Assembly (NCBI RefSeq): GCF_027923405.1
Contig: NZ_BQYI01000001.1
Coordinates: 2,148,501 to 2,212,500, forward strand
From: Paenibacillus sp. YYML68
GTDB lineage: Bacteria > Bacillota > Bacilli > Paenibacillales > NBRC-103111
Direction: 5' to 3'
Length of the DNA stretch: 64,000 bases
The notes under the pieces were generated by a model. That model ran no database searches, was not told the DNA's origin, and was given only the letters and a program-made list of their open reading frames with translations. The translations under genes and the position numbers were made by a program. Every line of letters begins with the position of its first letter. The stretch's first letter is position 1. Of the stretch, positions 9,292-18,383 are shown piece by piece.

Positions 9292-9376
9292 AACCGACAA
9301 AGGCAAACTTGGCGAAAGCTAAGGACGCAAAGCTATAGGGACTACTGTAGGTGTACAAAGTCAGCCAGCTGCCGAA
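9292..9376 (+). ncRNA. Cyclic di-GMP-I (GEMM-I) riboswitch
   Basis: The GEMM-I core is plain: AAAGGCAAACTTGGCGAAAG, then GGACGCAAAGC, and the closing arm AGTCAGCCAGCTGCCG. The GAAA tetraloop of P1a and its receptor region are both present. Downstream (about 9378-9440) the bases GGACAAGAG, GGTCCTCTT and AAGAAGGGGGC followed by TATTTGTTTT could form alternative antiterminator and terminator hairpins. This would couple cyclic di-GMP to the CheY gene that follows. Confidence 0.92.
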
Positions 9377-9536
9377 GGACAAGAGATGCACGGTACTCAG
9401 GTCCTCTTTAGGCATGAAGAAGGGGGCTATTTGTTTTGCTATGACAACAACATACGCCTGCGCACATACATCCTCGGGAATACAAGTCGATACGCATTAT
9501 GTTAACAACGAAGTCGAAGAGGAGGTTGTTCACGAC

Positions 9537-9902
9537 GTGAATCCAAAGATTATGGTCGTTGATGATTCACTCTTTATGCGCATGTTATTGAAGAATGTCA
9601 TTCGTGAGCTCGGGTACGAAGTAACCATGGAAGCCAGTAACGGTGTGGAAGCGCTATCACTATACTCAGATGAAAGACCGGATCTCGTGACCTTGGATAT
9701 TACGATGCCAGAGATGGACGGATTAACGGCGCTGGAGAAAATTAAAGATCTAAATCCGAACGCAAAGGTGATTATGGTGTCTGCTATGGGGCAGCAGGCT
9801 CTACTTATTCGGGCGGTCAGTATGGGGGCGAGCGATTTTATTGTGAAGCCGTTTAGTAAAGACCGTGTGAAGGAAGCGCTGAAGCGGGCATTTGCCGGAT
9901 AA
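9537..9902 (+). CDS. cheY: CheY-like single-domain response regulator
   Basis: Receiver domain of about 121 residues. The acidic pair is in IMVVDDSLFMR, the phospho-acceptor Asp in LVTLDITMPEMDG, the Thr/Ser in IMVSAMG, and the conserved Lys in DFIVKPF. There is no output domain. The frame is open from 9351, but homology starts at VNPKIMVVDD, so I use GTG 9537, with GAGGAGG before it at a spacing of 11. CheY proteins bind the flagellar switch when phosphorylated. Placement behind a c-di-GMP riboswitch links motility control to the sessile/motile second messenger. Confidence 0.9.
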   Translation: MNPKIMVVDDSLFMRMLLKNVIRELGYEVTMEASNGVEALSLYSDERPDLVTLDITMPEMDGLTALEKIKDLNPNAKVIMVSAMGQQALLIRAVSMGASDFIVKPFSKDRVKEALKRAFAG

Positions 9903-9957
9903 GACACGCTGTAAGCTAGAATGAATACATGCATGCAAGTGGATTAGGGGAATTCGT

Positions 9958-10434
9958 ATGGGAATGAAATGGGAGCATCTACAGCAAGTCATACAGGTAA
10001 CCACGGCTGAGCAGCTGCAGCAGTGTCTTCAGGTTCGATCTGAAGTGTTCGTGAAGGAGCAGGGCGTGCCAAGTGAGCTGGAGGTGGACGAGCTGGACGT
10101 ATCGCCCGATGCGGCTAGGCACTTCCTGATGCTCGATGGCGAGGTGCCGATTGCGGCAGCCCGTTATAAAATGTATGACGCGCACACGGCGAAGCTTCAA
10201 CGGATCGCGGTGCTGCCTTCCTATCGAGGACAGGGCCTCGGCAAGAGGCTTGTTCAACGGATGGAGGACGATATTCGAAGCAGGGGTATTGGTCGCGTGA
10301 TGCTGGACTCCCAGACGCATGCAGCGCCGTTCTACACCTCGGCCGGATACAGCATACAGTCGGAGGAGCCGTTCCTGGATGCCGGGATGTGGCACGTTCG
10401 AATGACGAAGCAGCTCGCTTCATTTCCCGGGTAA
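9958..10434 (+). CDS. GNAT family N-acetyltransferase (YjcF-like)
   Basis: A 158-residue GNAT protein. The acetyl-CoA pyrophosphate loop reads LQRIAVLPSYRGQGLGKRLV (about residues 78-97), the Q/RxxGxG/A signature. LRSEVFVKEQGVP-like sequence near the start (QVRSEVFVKEQGVPSE) places it with the YjcF/ElaA branch. The ribosome site is AGGGGAAT before ATG 9958. The acceptor substrate cannot be inferred. It stands alone, with a terminator after it. Confidence 0.88.
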   Translation: MGMKWEHLQQVIQVTTAEQLQQCLQVRSEVFVKEQGVPSELEVDELDVSPDAARHFLMLDGEVPIAAARYKMYDAHTAKLQRIAVLPSYRGQGLGKRLVQRMEDDIRSRGIGRVMLDSQTHAAPFYTSAGYSIQSEEPFLDAGMWHVRMTKQLASFPG

Positions 10435-10491
10435 GCGCAGTAATCGACAATATTCAGTCAGTGGACGTCGACCGTTCGTTCCAGATGCTAG

Positions 10492-10525
10492 AATAGCCGC
10501 ATTCCATGAGTGGAGTGCGGCTATT
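10492..10525. terminator. Bidirectional terminator between GNAT and LTA-synthase-like gene
   Basis: AATAGCCGCATTCC pairs with GGAGTGCGGCTATT between two convergent genes. Confidence 0.85.
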
Positions 10526-10536
10526 GCTATGTCCCG

Positions 10537-12096
10537 TTAAGGCTTCGCTATAATCTCGAACGGTACAGGGGCAGACGTTGCGAGTACCTTCTCCTTCGAG
10601 TCGATCACCTTCACCTCGATCGGCATCGATTGATGCTTGCTCAGCATGGAGACAGGCAACACCGCCTCCAGCTTCTGCTCGCTGCGCCACGTCGTCTTCA
10701 GCTTCACGCCTGCGGCATAGACCTTACAGCCGAGCCCGAATCGACCGCCTTCAACGGTCAACGTTATGGGCTTAGCGTCTGGCTTTCCCTTCTGATGCTG
10801 AAGCTGCTGAGGCGAGATGCGGTCAATTACCGGCTTGCCATAGCCGAGCGTGAACGCTGGTTCGGCTCCTGACGGCACTGCTCCTAAGGCAGCTGCCTGC
10901 TGTAGCTCACGCTCCAGTATCGCTTGCTGCTTCTGCTCATACTCCTTGACTGTCGACTCGTCAATATGCAGCGACTCATATTGCTCCTTGGGCGGCAGCA
11001 GCGGCATGCGGGACGCCAGCGCGTTCAAGTAATCGGTATAGTCGTTGCCGTTCAGCTTGGCATGCTTCAGCACGTACGGTCCGAGGAACGAAGGGCTGAT
11101 GTGCAGGTGGTCCTTCTCTCCGCGCGGCATGTAGTTGTTCCAGACGAGGACGGGCACCTCGTACATTTTGGACCAGAAGTCGGGGTCGTCCTCTCCCTTA
11201 ATATATCCTGTATCCGTATACGCATCATACTTCTCAAGAGAAGGCAGATGATCCCCGAAGAAGACGAGAATCGTCGGCTCGCGCAGCCGATTCAGCTGGA
11301 TGACGAGCTCCTGCAGCATCCGGTCAGCTCCGGACGCGCCTTGCGCATACGTCTCGATCAAGCCTAAGCTGCGCTTGGAGGCTCTGCCCTTGACTTCTAT
11401 CGTATTCGCATCGAATTTGCCCGGCCAATAATGGTAATGGTTCTCCATCGTGTTCGCGAAGATGAAGTCTTGCCCCGGAGTCGCTTCTAGCTGCTCCAGC
11501 ACACGTAGAGCCACAGCGTGATCGCCAATGTACGGACCGACATATTCATCCGGATTGAAGTATTCGAGGCTAATGAACTGGGAGAAGCCTAGATGCTTAT
11601 ACACATCCGTACTATTGAAGTACCAGCCGTGGAACGGACTGATCGCTGTCGTCGCGTAGCCCTGCTGCTTCAGGAGGCTGGCGATCGAGGCGGTCGGATG
11701 CTTGATATATTGCTCATACACAATAGAGCTCTCGGGGAAAAATCGGTACGAGTGTCCAGTCAGCACCTCGAACTCCACATTCGCCGTTCCTCCTCCGAAC
11801 ATCGGCGACAGCATCGTGCCCGACGTATACTGCTTCTGCAGCGCATGATACATCGGTAGCGGATCTCTGCTGAATTGAAGGCCTGGCAGCTGCGTCACGT
11901 CCCAGAACGCTTCGCTGAGAACGATAATAATATTCGGCGGCTTCTGAAGCTCCTCGGCCGTCCACTGGACCTCCTCCTCAAGCTCGGTCTCATAGACGTA
12001 GGTCGGGCTCGGGGCTGGTAAGTTCCAGCCGGAGGTCGGAATGAAGATAAGAGCAGCAATCCATAAGCCGGCTGCCAGCAGGCGTGCTTTGCGCAT
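10537..12096 (-). CDS. LTA-synthase-like sulfatase/phosphoglycerol transferase with C-terminal IPT-like domain
   Basis: About 519 residues. ATG 12096 (MRKARLLAAGLW) has AGGAGA seven bases before it. One N-terminal hydrophobic helix is followed by an alkaline-phosphatase-like domain: PNIIIVLSEAFWD with the metal-binding Glu, GGGTANVEFEVLTG with the nucleophile Thr, and FFGDHLPS near the end. This is the extracellular catalytic domain of the LtaS family, which moves glycerolphosphate onto surface polymers. Unusually it has only one membrane helix rather than five, and it ends with a beta-sandwich of about 85 residues (ITLTVEGGRFGLGC onward) resembling an IPT/TIG domain. It may be a secreted or singly anchored modifying enzyme rather than a primary LTA synthase. 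Confidence 0.85.
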   Translation of the reverse strand: MRKARLLAAGLWIAALIFIPTSGWNLPAPSPTYVYETELEEEVQWTAEELQKPPNIIIVLSEAFWDVTQLPGLQFSRDPLPMYHALQKQYTSGTMLSPMFGGGTANVEFEVLTGHSYRFFPESSIVYEQYIKHPTASIASLLKQQGYATTAISPFHGWYFNSTDVYKHLGFSQFISLEYFNPDEYVGPYIGDHAVALRVLEQLEATPGQDFIFANTMENHYHYWPGKFDANTIEVKGRASKRSLGLIETYAQGASGADRMLQELVIQLNRLREPTILVFFGDHLPSLEKYDAYTDTGYIKGEDDPDFWSKMYEVPVLVWNNYMPRGEKDHLHISPSFLGPYVLKHAKLNGNDYTDYLNALASRMPLLPPKEQYESLHIDESTVKEYEQKQQAILERELQQAAALGAVPSGAEPAFTLGYGKPVIDRISPQQLQHQKGKPDAKPITLTVEGGRFGLGCKVYAAGVKLKTTWRSEQKLEAVLPVSMLSKHQSMPIEVKVIDSKEKVLATSAPVPFEIIAKP

Positions 12097-12283
12097 GTTC
12101 GCATTCTCCTGAGGTCGTTGTAATCGTTTTCTTTTTATCAATGGTAGATATTATAGCATTTTTTCGATAGAGGTGATAGAGTGAATTCCTGTGCATGTAT
12201 TATATAGACGATAACTAAAAATGTTTGACATATACAGGACTAAACTATATTATGTCTATATAAATGTAATGGAGGGGTACCGA

Positions 12284-13510
12284 GTGGAGAAGTCCATGAC
12301 CGACTGGCTCGGCGAAGCGCCGATTGAAGATATTGAACGAGGCTATATGTATGATGCGGAGAGCGGGATGTATCGGTGTCTTATCTGTGGCAGCAGCTCG
12401 GAGCGAGGCGTCATCTACGCATCAGCGGAGGATGGCGTATGGTGGGATGCGGAGAAGTGGATGAGGGAGCATATCGCCAAGCAGCACGGCTCGGTGTTCC
12501 ATGCACTGCTGCATCTGGATAAGAAGTGGACCGGACTGTCCGCCTTGCAAAAGCAGCTGCTGCTGCTGTTCCATGAAGGGATGAGCGATGCGGAGGTGCT
12601 GGAGCGGGTCGGCGGGGGCAGCGCCTCGACGATCCGCAACCATCGGTTCACGCTGCGGGAGAAGGAGAAGCAGGCGAAGCTGTTCCTCGTGCTCATGCGC
12701 CTGATGGAGAAGGGCAAGGCAGCGGCCAGCGCCTCGGGCAAGGGCAAGAAGCGTGGACGACCGGCATCGGTGCAGCCGATTCAAGATTTGCTGGAGCTGG
12801 AGCATGACTATTTCCCAGAGGGACTGGATGGGCCGCTGAAGGAATGGCCGCGTAAGGAGCGAGCGCGCGAGCTCGTAGCAGAGGAGCTGACACGGCGGTT
12901 TCAGCCGGACGTTCCGTACGCTGAAGCCGAGGTGAACGGCATACTGGAGCAGGCGTGGCCCGATTATGCAGTCATTCGCCGCTTCATGGTCGATTACGGC
13001 TGGCTGGAGCGGACCGAGGATGGCCGTGCCTATTGGCTCGGTTCGAGAGTGAAGGCGCAGCTGACTGTATTGACAGCATCAAGCGTGCCGGAAGTATCAG
13101 AAGGAGGAGAACAGATGGAGAAGCAGCGGCGTAAGGAGCTTGTGACTGCATATGAGGAGATGGAGAAGCCGATCGGGGTGTTTCGCTTCGTGAACAAGCA
13201 GAACGGCAAGACGCTGGTCGGCTCCACCCGCAATCTGAATGCGATGGAGCGTCGACTCCCGTTCGAGCTGAAGCTGGGCACGTCCCAGCATAAGGAGCTC
13301 ATACGCGAGTGGAACGAGTATGGGGAGGATAGCTTCGAGTTCGAGGTGCTGGAGACGCTCCGCATTCGCAAGGAGGGCTTTCAGGATATTCCGTATGAGC
13401 TGGAGAAGCTGGAGGAGAAATGGCTGAATGATCTCCAGCCCTACGGGGAGCGCGGCTACAACAAGCTGAAGCCGGCTCGGAAGGTGGATGAGGACGAAGC
13501 GCGTTCATAG
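12284..13510 (+). CDS. DUF2087 protein fused to a GIY-YIG-like domain
   Basis: About 408 residues. The start is GTG 12284 (GGAGGGG seven bases before); ATGs upstream lack a site. It has four parts. The first is a short zinc-knuckle-like module with CLIC and an H-x4-H motif (HIAKQH). The second is a helix-turn-helix stretch with GMSDAEVLERVGGGSASTIRNHR. The third is a DUF2087 winged domain (about residues 180-270, FMVDYGWLERTEDGRAYWL). The last is a GIY-YIG-related domain (about 300-390, GVFRFVNKQNGKTLVGSTRNL). The usual GIY-YIG tyrosines are replaced by GVF/VGS, so nuclease activity is doubtful. The combination is common in Paenibacillaceae; a DNA-binding regulator is my inference. Confidence 0.75.
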   Translation: MEKSMTDWLGEAPIEDIERGYMYDAESGMYRCLICGSSSERGVIYASAEDGVWWDAEKWMREHIAKQHGSVFHALLHLDKKWTGLSALQKQLLLLFHEGMSDAEVLERVGGGSASTIRNHRFTLREKEKQAKLFLVLMRLMEKGKAAASASGKGKKRGRPASVQPIQDLLELEHDYFPEGLDGPLKEWPRKERARELVAEELTRRFQPDVPYAEAEVNGILEQAWPDYAVIRRFMVDYGWLERTEDGRAYWLGSRVKAQLTVLTASSVPEVSEGGEQMEKQRRKELVTAYEEMEKPIGVFRFVNKQNGKTLVGSTRNLNAMERRLPFELKLGTSQHKELIREWNEYGEDSFEFEVLETLRIRKEGFQDIPYELEKLEEKWLNDLQPYGERGYNKLKPARKVDEDEARS

Positions 13511-13687
13511 AGTTGATAAAGCTGCTGGTCGATGTGATCACGGATGAACGCAAGCATAGGAATGGTTCCTTCTGGTAACGATAGGAAGTACAGTGCGTCT
13601 GCATGAGTGAGTCTGGATGCATAGCATCCATGTGCCTCAGGGGTAAGCAAGACGTACATCATGAAGCAGAAGATGGAGTGAGCAGCG

Positions 13688-14131
13688 ATGGAGCATATGA
13701 GCGAGCAGACATTCATTATGGTCAAGCCTGACGGCGTGCGTCGGCATCTGGTCGGAGGCATTCTGCAGCGGTTCGAGCAGCGCGGCTTCGATATGATGGC
13801 GGCGAAGCTGTTCCGCATGAGCAGAGAGCAGGCGGAATTTCACTATGAATCGCATAAGGGGAAGCCGTTCTTCGAGGAGCTGGTCGAGTTCATTACATCA
13901 GGACCTGTGTTCGGCATGGTGTGGCAAGGGGAGAACGTCATCGAGCTGTCGCGCATGATGATGGGGAAGACGAATCCGCTCGACGCGCAGCCGGGAACGA
14001 TACGCGGTGATTACGCGACCTATGTCGGAGAGAACATCATTCACGGCTCTGACTCGCTGGAGAGCGCGAAGCGGGAGATTAACAACTTCTTCACGAAGGA
14101 AGAGCTAGAGGCGCAATGGCCGCCGCGGTAG
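13688..14131 (+). CDS. ndk: Nucleoside diphosphate kinase
   Basis: A 147-residue NDK of normal length. [10 protein letters not shown] at the start and the catalytic histidine segment, here [20 protein letters not shown], are both intact. It transfers the gamma phosphate from ATP to NDPs through the phosphohistidine. Start ATG 13688 or 13697; GGAG precedes the first. A GC-rich hairpin without a T run follows at about 14157-14210. Confidence 0.97.
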   Translation: MEHMSEQTFIMVKPDGVRRHLVGGILQRFEQRGFDMMAAKLFRMSREQAEFHYESHKGKPFFEELVEFITSGPVFGMVWQGENVIELSRMMMGKTNPLDAQPGTIRGDYATYVGENIIHGSDSLESAKREINNFFTKEELEAQWPPR

Positions 14132-14336
14132 TATGAGCGAATCGAGTCGATCAACACGAAGGGCCGGGGGCGTTGCTGATGAAGCGACCGTTCCCGGCCT
14201 TCGTTCGATGCTTGTTGATTGTTCCCGTGCGCGATCGATGAGTTAATGGGCGGGCACGTCGTTTGAACTTTCCAACAAAATCCGTTACATTGAGGTAGTT
14301 AATATGAAGTTGGCGTACAGCCAGAGGAGGAAGCGT

Positions 14337-15452
14337 ATGCGTGATCCGCGATTGAAGCAGTTTGCCCACAATTTGGTTCGATATTCAATCAGTCTCCAGC
14401 CGGGAGAAAATGTGCTGATCGATCTCATCGGTCTGCGCGACCAGGAGCTGGCTCGATGCTTAATCGAAGAGGTGTACGCAGCAGGCGGTCACCCGTTCCT
14501 GGAGTTCCGCTATCCAGAGGTGACGCGCAGCCTGATGCTCGGCGGCACGGAGGAGCTGTATAAGCGGATGGCCGAGCTGGAGCTGAACCGGATGAAGAAT
14601 ATGCACGCATATCTTGCCGTGCGCGGCGGGGACAACATTACGGAGACGTCCGACGTGCCTGACGAGAAGATGCGGCTGTTCTCGAAGGTGTACCAGCGTC
14701 CGGTTACCGAGCAGCGCGTTAATCATACGAAGTGGTGCGTCATGCGTTATCCGAGTCCGTCGATGGCGCAGCTGGCCAACACGAGCACGGAGGCGTTCGA
14801 GGACTTCTACTTCCAAGTATGCAATCTCGATTACAGCAAGATGTCTGCTGCGATGGATGCGCTCGTCTCCCGTATGGAGCGGACGAACGAGGTGCGGCTG
14901 GTCGGACCTGGAACCGACTTGACGTTCTCGATCCAAGGCATTCCAGCGATCAAGTGTGCGGGCACGCACAATATTCCGGACGGCGAGGTGTTCACGGCTC
15001 CAGTGAAGACTTCGGCTAACGGCGTCATTACGTTCAACGCGCCGACGATCTACACCGGTACGTCGTTCGAGAATATTAAGCTGCGTTTGGAGAATGGCAA
15101 GATCGTGGAGGCGACAGGCAGCGACACGGCTAAGCTGAACGATATTCTCAATACCGACGACGGTGCTCGATATATTGGGGAGTTCGCGATCGGCGTGAAT
15201 CCGTACATTCAGCATCCGATGAAGGACATCTTATTCGATGAGAAAATTAACGGCAGCATCCACTTCACCCCGGGCAATGCGTACGAGGATGCGGACAATG
15301 GTAACCGCTCCAGCGTCCATTGGGACATGGTGCTCATTCAGCGGCCAGAATACGGTGGCGGCGAGATGTACTTCGACGGGGAGCTCGTCCGCAAGGATGG
15401 TCGGTTCGTGACGGCTGATCTCGAGCAGCTGAACCCGGAGCATCTGAAGTAG
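14337..15452 (+). CDS. M29 family aminopeptidase (AmpS/aminopeptidase T-like)
   Basis: 371 residues, the usual size for peptidase family M29. ATG 14337 follows AGAGGAGG. Metal ligands are expected in the conserved segments AGTHNIPDGEVFTAP, RYIGEFAIGVNP, NGSIHFTPGNAY and SSVHWDM, all present. These are dimeric, metal-dependent cytoplasmic aminopeptidases with broad specificity. The next gene, an AbrB transporter, starts 10 bases after the stop and is probably co-transcribed. Confidence 0.93.
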   Translation: MRDPRLKQFAHNLVRYSISLQPGENVLIDLIGLRDQELARCLIEEVYAAGGHPFLEFRYPEVTRSLMLGGTEELYKRMAELELNRMKNMHAYLAVRGGDNITETSDVPDEKMRLFSKVYQRPVTEQRVNHTKWCVMRYPSPSMAQLANTSTEAFEDFYFQVCNLDYSKMSAAMDALVSRMERTNEVRLVGPGTDLTFSIQGIPAIKCAGTHNIPDGEVFTAPVKTSANGVITFNAPTIYTGTSFENIKLRLENGKIVEATGSDTAKLNDILNTDDGARYIGEFAIGVNPYIQHPMKDILFDEKINGSIHFTPGNAYEDADNGNRSSVHWDMVLIQRPEYGGGEMYFDGELVRKDGRFVTADLEQLNPEHLK

Positions 15453-15462
15453 TAGTGGGACA

Positions 15463-16701
15463 GTGGTCACACATGTGAAAAATCAAGCGACTCGTCTCCT
15501 TCCATTCGTGGAGACGGTCGCTGTTTCTTCGCTGGGCGGGTGGCTGTTCCAGCTGCTGAACGCGCCGCTCGCCTGGATGCTCGGCCCGCTGACAGCCGCT
15601 GTGCTATGGCAGACGGGTACGGGCCGCAGGCTCGTATGGCCGTCGGCGCTGCGCAATGCCGGGCTGCTGCTGCTCGGCTACGGACTCGGTCTGTCGTTCA
15701 CGCTGGACAGCGCAAGGAGCATCGCCGCCCAGCTGCCCTCGATGCTCGCTGCGACGGTGCTGACCGTCGGATTCAGCTTGCTGACGGCTCTCGTGCTGTC
15801 GAGGGCCGCAGGCATCTCGCCGGAGAGCAGCATCATCGGCAGCATCCCCGGCGGACTTACGCAGATGGTCGTGCTCGGAGAGGAGATTCCGGGCGCCGAC
15901 CATACGGTGGTGACGTTCATGCAGACGATACGGCTATTAACCGTCATCTTCATTGTGCCGTTCTTGACGGTGCACGGGTTGAACGGGGGGATAACCGTCG
16001 GCTTGCCCGTTCTGGTCGAGCCGGAGTCTGTGATGTCTGTCGTATCATCGATGCCTGTGCATGAGGTGGGAGCCAGTGCAGGTGTGGGTTCAGTAGGAGG
16101 AGCGGGTGCGCATGCAGGTGCTGGAGCAGGTGTAGGAGCGGTTGCACATGCGGTTGCAGGAGCGGCTAAGCTCGTGCTCTGTGCGGCTCTAACGGTTGCG
16201 GCTGCAAGTGTTGCCGCTCGTCTGAAGCTGCCGACGCCTTGGTTTCTCGGCCCGATCGTGCTCGCTGCACTGCTGACCGTCTTCGGCTGGGGTCCGCCTG
16301 TACCGCCGGAGCCGCTCGTGCTGGCGGCCCAGTGGAGCCTCGGCATCTATCTAGGCATCGGCATACGCTTCAGCTCATTAGCGAGCTGGGGCAGACTGCT
16401 GCCATATTCGCTGGCGAGCAGCTTGGCGCTGGTGGCGTTCGCGCTCGGGCTGAGCTACTTGTTCACGCTTGTGCATCCAGTGAGCTTGACGAGCGGCTTC
16501 CTCAGCGTAGCGCCCGGCGGGATGACGGAGATGGGTGTCGTAGCAGCAGTCGTGGGAGCCGATGTGTCGCTCGTCGTCGCGTACCAGATGTTTCGGATCT
16601 TATTTATACTATTCATTGTGCCGTACGCGCTGCGCAGGCTGTTCCAGTCATCGCTGCTGAGGAAGCGGGAGGCGGAGGAGAAGGCGAATTCGATGCGGTG
16701 A
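15463..16701 (+). CDS. AbrB family membrane protein (putative transporter)
   Basis: 412 residues with about ten hydrophobic helices arranged as two repeats. Each has the AbrB/COG3180 motif, LGGWLFQLLNAPLAWMLGPL in the first half and PGGMTEMGVVAAVVGADVSL in the second, with PGGLTQMVVLGEEIPGAD at about residue 130. A Gly/Ala/Val/His-rich linker of about 35 residues (AGVGSVGGAGAHAGAGAGVG) separates the halves and looks like local repeat expansion. The start may be GTG 15463 or GTG 15475; no strong ribosome site. Older annotations call this family ammonia monooxygenase, which is not supported. Substrate unknown. Confidence 0.83.
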   Translation: MVTHVKNQATRLLPFVETVAVSSLGGWLFQLLNAPLAWMLGPLTAAVLWQTGTGRRLVWPSALRNAGLLLLGYGLGLSFTLDSARSIAAQLPSMLAATVLTVGFSLLTALVLSRAAGISPESSIIGSIPGGLTQMVVLGEEIPGADHTVVTFMQTIRLLTVIFIVPFLTVHGLNGGITVGLPVLVEPESVMSVVSSMPVHEVGASAGVGSVGGAGAHAGAGAGVGAVAHAVAGAAKLVLCAALTVAAASVAARLKLPTPWFLGPIVLAALLTVFGWGPPVPPEPLVLAAQWSLGIYLGIGIRFSSLASWGRLLPYSLASSLALVAFALGLSYLFTLVHPVSLTSGFLSVAPGGMTEMGVVAAVVGADVSLVVAYQMFRILFILFIVPYALRRLFQSSLLRKREAEEKANSMR

Positions 16702-16752
16702 ATGGTTTGTATATCGTGTATGCGATCTTCCACCGAGCTTAATTCATAGCAG

Positions 16753-16800
16753 CAGTCCAGCTTCCGGCGATTTCGCCTCGAAGGGGACTGTTGTTTTTTT
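16753..16800 (+). terminator. Terminator of the aminopeptidase-AbrB unit
   Basis: CAGTCC...GGACTG closing a hairpin around CCGGCGATTTCGCC, followed by TTGTTTTTTT. Confidence 0.8.
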
Positions 16801-16819
16801 GTAAAGATAGGCATCGGCG

Positions 16820-16848
16820 TTGACTTGTATTATGATTATTGATATATA
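16820..16848 (+). promoter_or_regulatory. Promoter of chrA
   Basis: TTGACT, a 17-bp spacer and TATATA, about 55 bases before the chrA start codon. Confidence 0.6.
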
Positions 16849-16903
16849 AAACTAATAACGAGAATAATAGTATAGAAGGAATGTGTCATAAGGAGGATTA
16901 ACG

Positions 16904-18247
16904 ATGTCAGAGATCCGTACGGATCAGAAGTCGCGGGTTGAAGGTGGGGATGCTGGGCTCAGGCTGCAGACAGACAAGGCAGGCGCTGTGGATCCGGTGG
17001 AAGCTCTCAGTGACAGCCGAAGCCGCTTGGGTGGTCTGGGCGAAATATTCGCCGTATCGCTGAAGCTCGGACTTACGTCGTTCGGCGGTCCAATCGCACA
17101 TCTCGGCTACTTCCGCGACGAATATGTGCGCCGCCGCCAATGGCTAAGTGAGGCCGCCTATGCAGAGCTCGTCGCGCTCAGCCAGTTCCTGCCGGGGCCT
17201 GCCAGCAGCCAGACTGGCATCGGCATCGGTCTGCTGCGCGGCGGCTTGCTCGGCGGACTGACGGCGTGGCTCGGCTTCACGCTGCCGTCCGTCGTCGCGC
17301 TCGTGCTGTTCGCCGCATGGGCGCAGGCGACGCCAGGAGCGATGGAGGCCGGCTGGCTGCACGGCCTCAAGCTAGTCGCCGTCGCGGTCGTCGCGCAGGC
17401 GGTGCTCGGCATGGCCGGCAAGCTCGCGGCCGGCCGCACGAGAGCAACGCTGGCGCTCGGCGCCGCCGCGACTGTACTGCTCTGGCCGGGTGCCATCGGC
17501 CAGCTGGTCGTGCTCACCGCCGCCGGCCTGTACGGCTGGTGGCGCGGGCAAGAGCACCTCGGCGCGGCAGGCGGCGCCGAGGGGAAGCCCTTGGCCAGCG
17601 GCGTAAGCCGCAGGACGGGCGCCGCCGCACTCGGCGCCTTCTTCGTCCTGCTGGCCGCGCTGCCGCTCGTGCGTCAGGCGGCTGGCGACACCCAGCCGCT
17701 GCTCGCGCTGTTCGACAGCATGTATCGCGCGGGCTCGCTCGTCTTCGGCGGCGGTCACGTCGTGCTGCCGCTGCTGGAGCGGGAGGTCGTGCAGGCGGGC
17801 TGGCTGACGGAGAGTCAATTTCTCGCTGGCTATGGGGCGACGCAGGCGGTGCCTGGTCCGCTGTTTACGTTCGCCTCGTACATCGGGATGGCAGGCTTCG
17901 GCCTGGCCGGGGCGGCTGTGGCGACGCTCGCCATCTTCTTGCCTGCGTTCCTGCTCGTGCTGGGCGTGCTTCCGTTCTGGGAGTCGCTACGCACCCGTCC
18001 GCGTCTGCAAGGTACCGTCGCGGCGATGAACGCCGCTGTCGTCGGTCTGCTCGGGGCTGCGCTGTATGACCCGATCTGGACCTCGACCGTTATGAACGGC
18101 TATGATGCTGCGTTCGTTCTTGTGCTATTCGGCTTGATTCAGTGGTGGAAGACGCCGCCTTGGGTCATCGTGGTGCTCGGCATTGCCGCAGGCTGGGGCT
18201 GGTCGAGCTTGTCGAGCTTGTCGAGTACGCTTGGACTGGTATCTTAA
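16904..18247 (+). CDS. chrA: Chromate transporter ChrA, two-domain type
   Basis: 447 residues carrying two CHR domains. The first has LGLTSFGGPIAHLGYFRDEYV and LVALSQFLPGPASSQTGI; the second has GSLVFGGGHVVLPLLEREVV and YGATQAVPGPLFTFASYIGM. These are the FGGP/GGH and PGP signatures of the family. About ten membrane helices are predicted. ChrA exports chromate using the proton motive force. AAGGAGG precedes ATG 16904. The gene is richer in C/G third positions than its neighbours, but codon use otherwise fits the chromosome. Monocistronic. Confidence 0.93.
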   Translation: MSEIRTDQKSRVEGGDAGLRLQTDKAGAVDPVEALSDSRSRLGGLGEIFAVSLKLGLTSFGGPIAHLGYFRDEYVRRRQWLSEAAYAELVALSQFLPGPASSQTGIGIGLLRGGLLGGLTAWLGFTLPSVVALVLFAAWAQATPGAMEAGWLHGLKLVAVAVVAQAVLGMAGKLAAGRTRATLALGAAATVLLWPGAIGQLVVLTAAGLYGWWRGQEHLGAAGGAEGKPLASGVSRRTGAAALGAFFVLLAALPLVRQAAGDTQPLLALFDSMYRAGSLVFGGGHVVLPLLEREVVQAGWLTESQFLAGYGATQAVPGPLFTFASYIGMAGFGLAGAAVATLAIFLPAFLLVLGVLPFWESLRTRPRLQGTVAAMNAAVVGLLGAALYDPIWTSTVMNGYDAAFVLVLFGLIQWWKTPPWVIVVLGIAAGWGWSSLSSLSSTLGLVS

Positions 18248-18327
18248 TCTCGTTGCTACGGAAGGTTTCGTCAGGCAAGCCGCGCGTGAGAACAACAGCT
18301 ATCATTTATCCGGTAATCGTACAAAAA

Positions 18328-18360
18328 AAGCGGACACGAGTCTTCCTCTCGTGTCCGCTT
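18328..18360. terminator. Bidirectional terminator chrA / alcohol dehydrogenase
   Basis: AAGCGGACACGAG pairs with CTCGTGTCCGCTT. The A run on the left and T/A on the right serve both convergent genes. Confidence 0.85.
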
Positions 18361-18383
18361 ATTCACGTTCTCGTTACATCCGT

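Noticed and set aside
17266..18069. 267-codon Arg/Ala-rich plus frame inside chrA
   Set aside because: Alternate frame of a high-GC gene; no recognisable protein.
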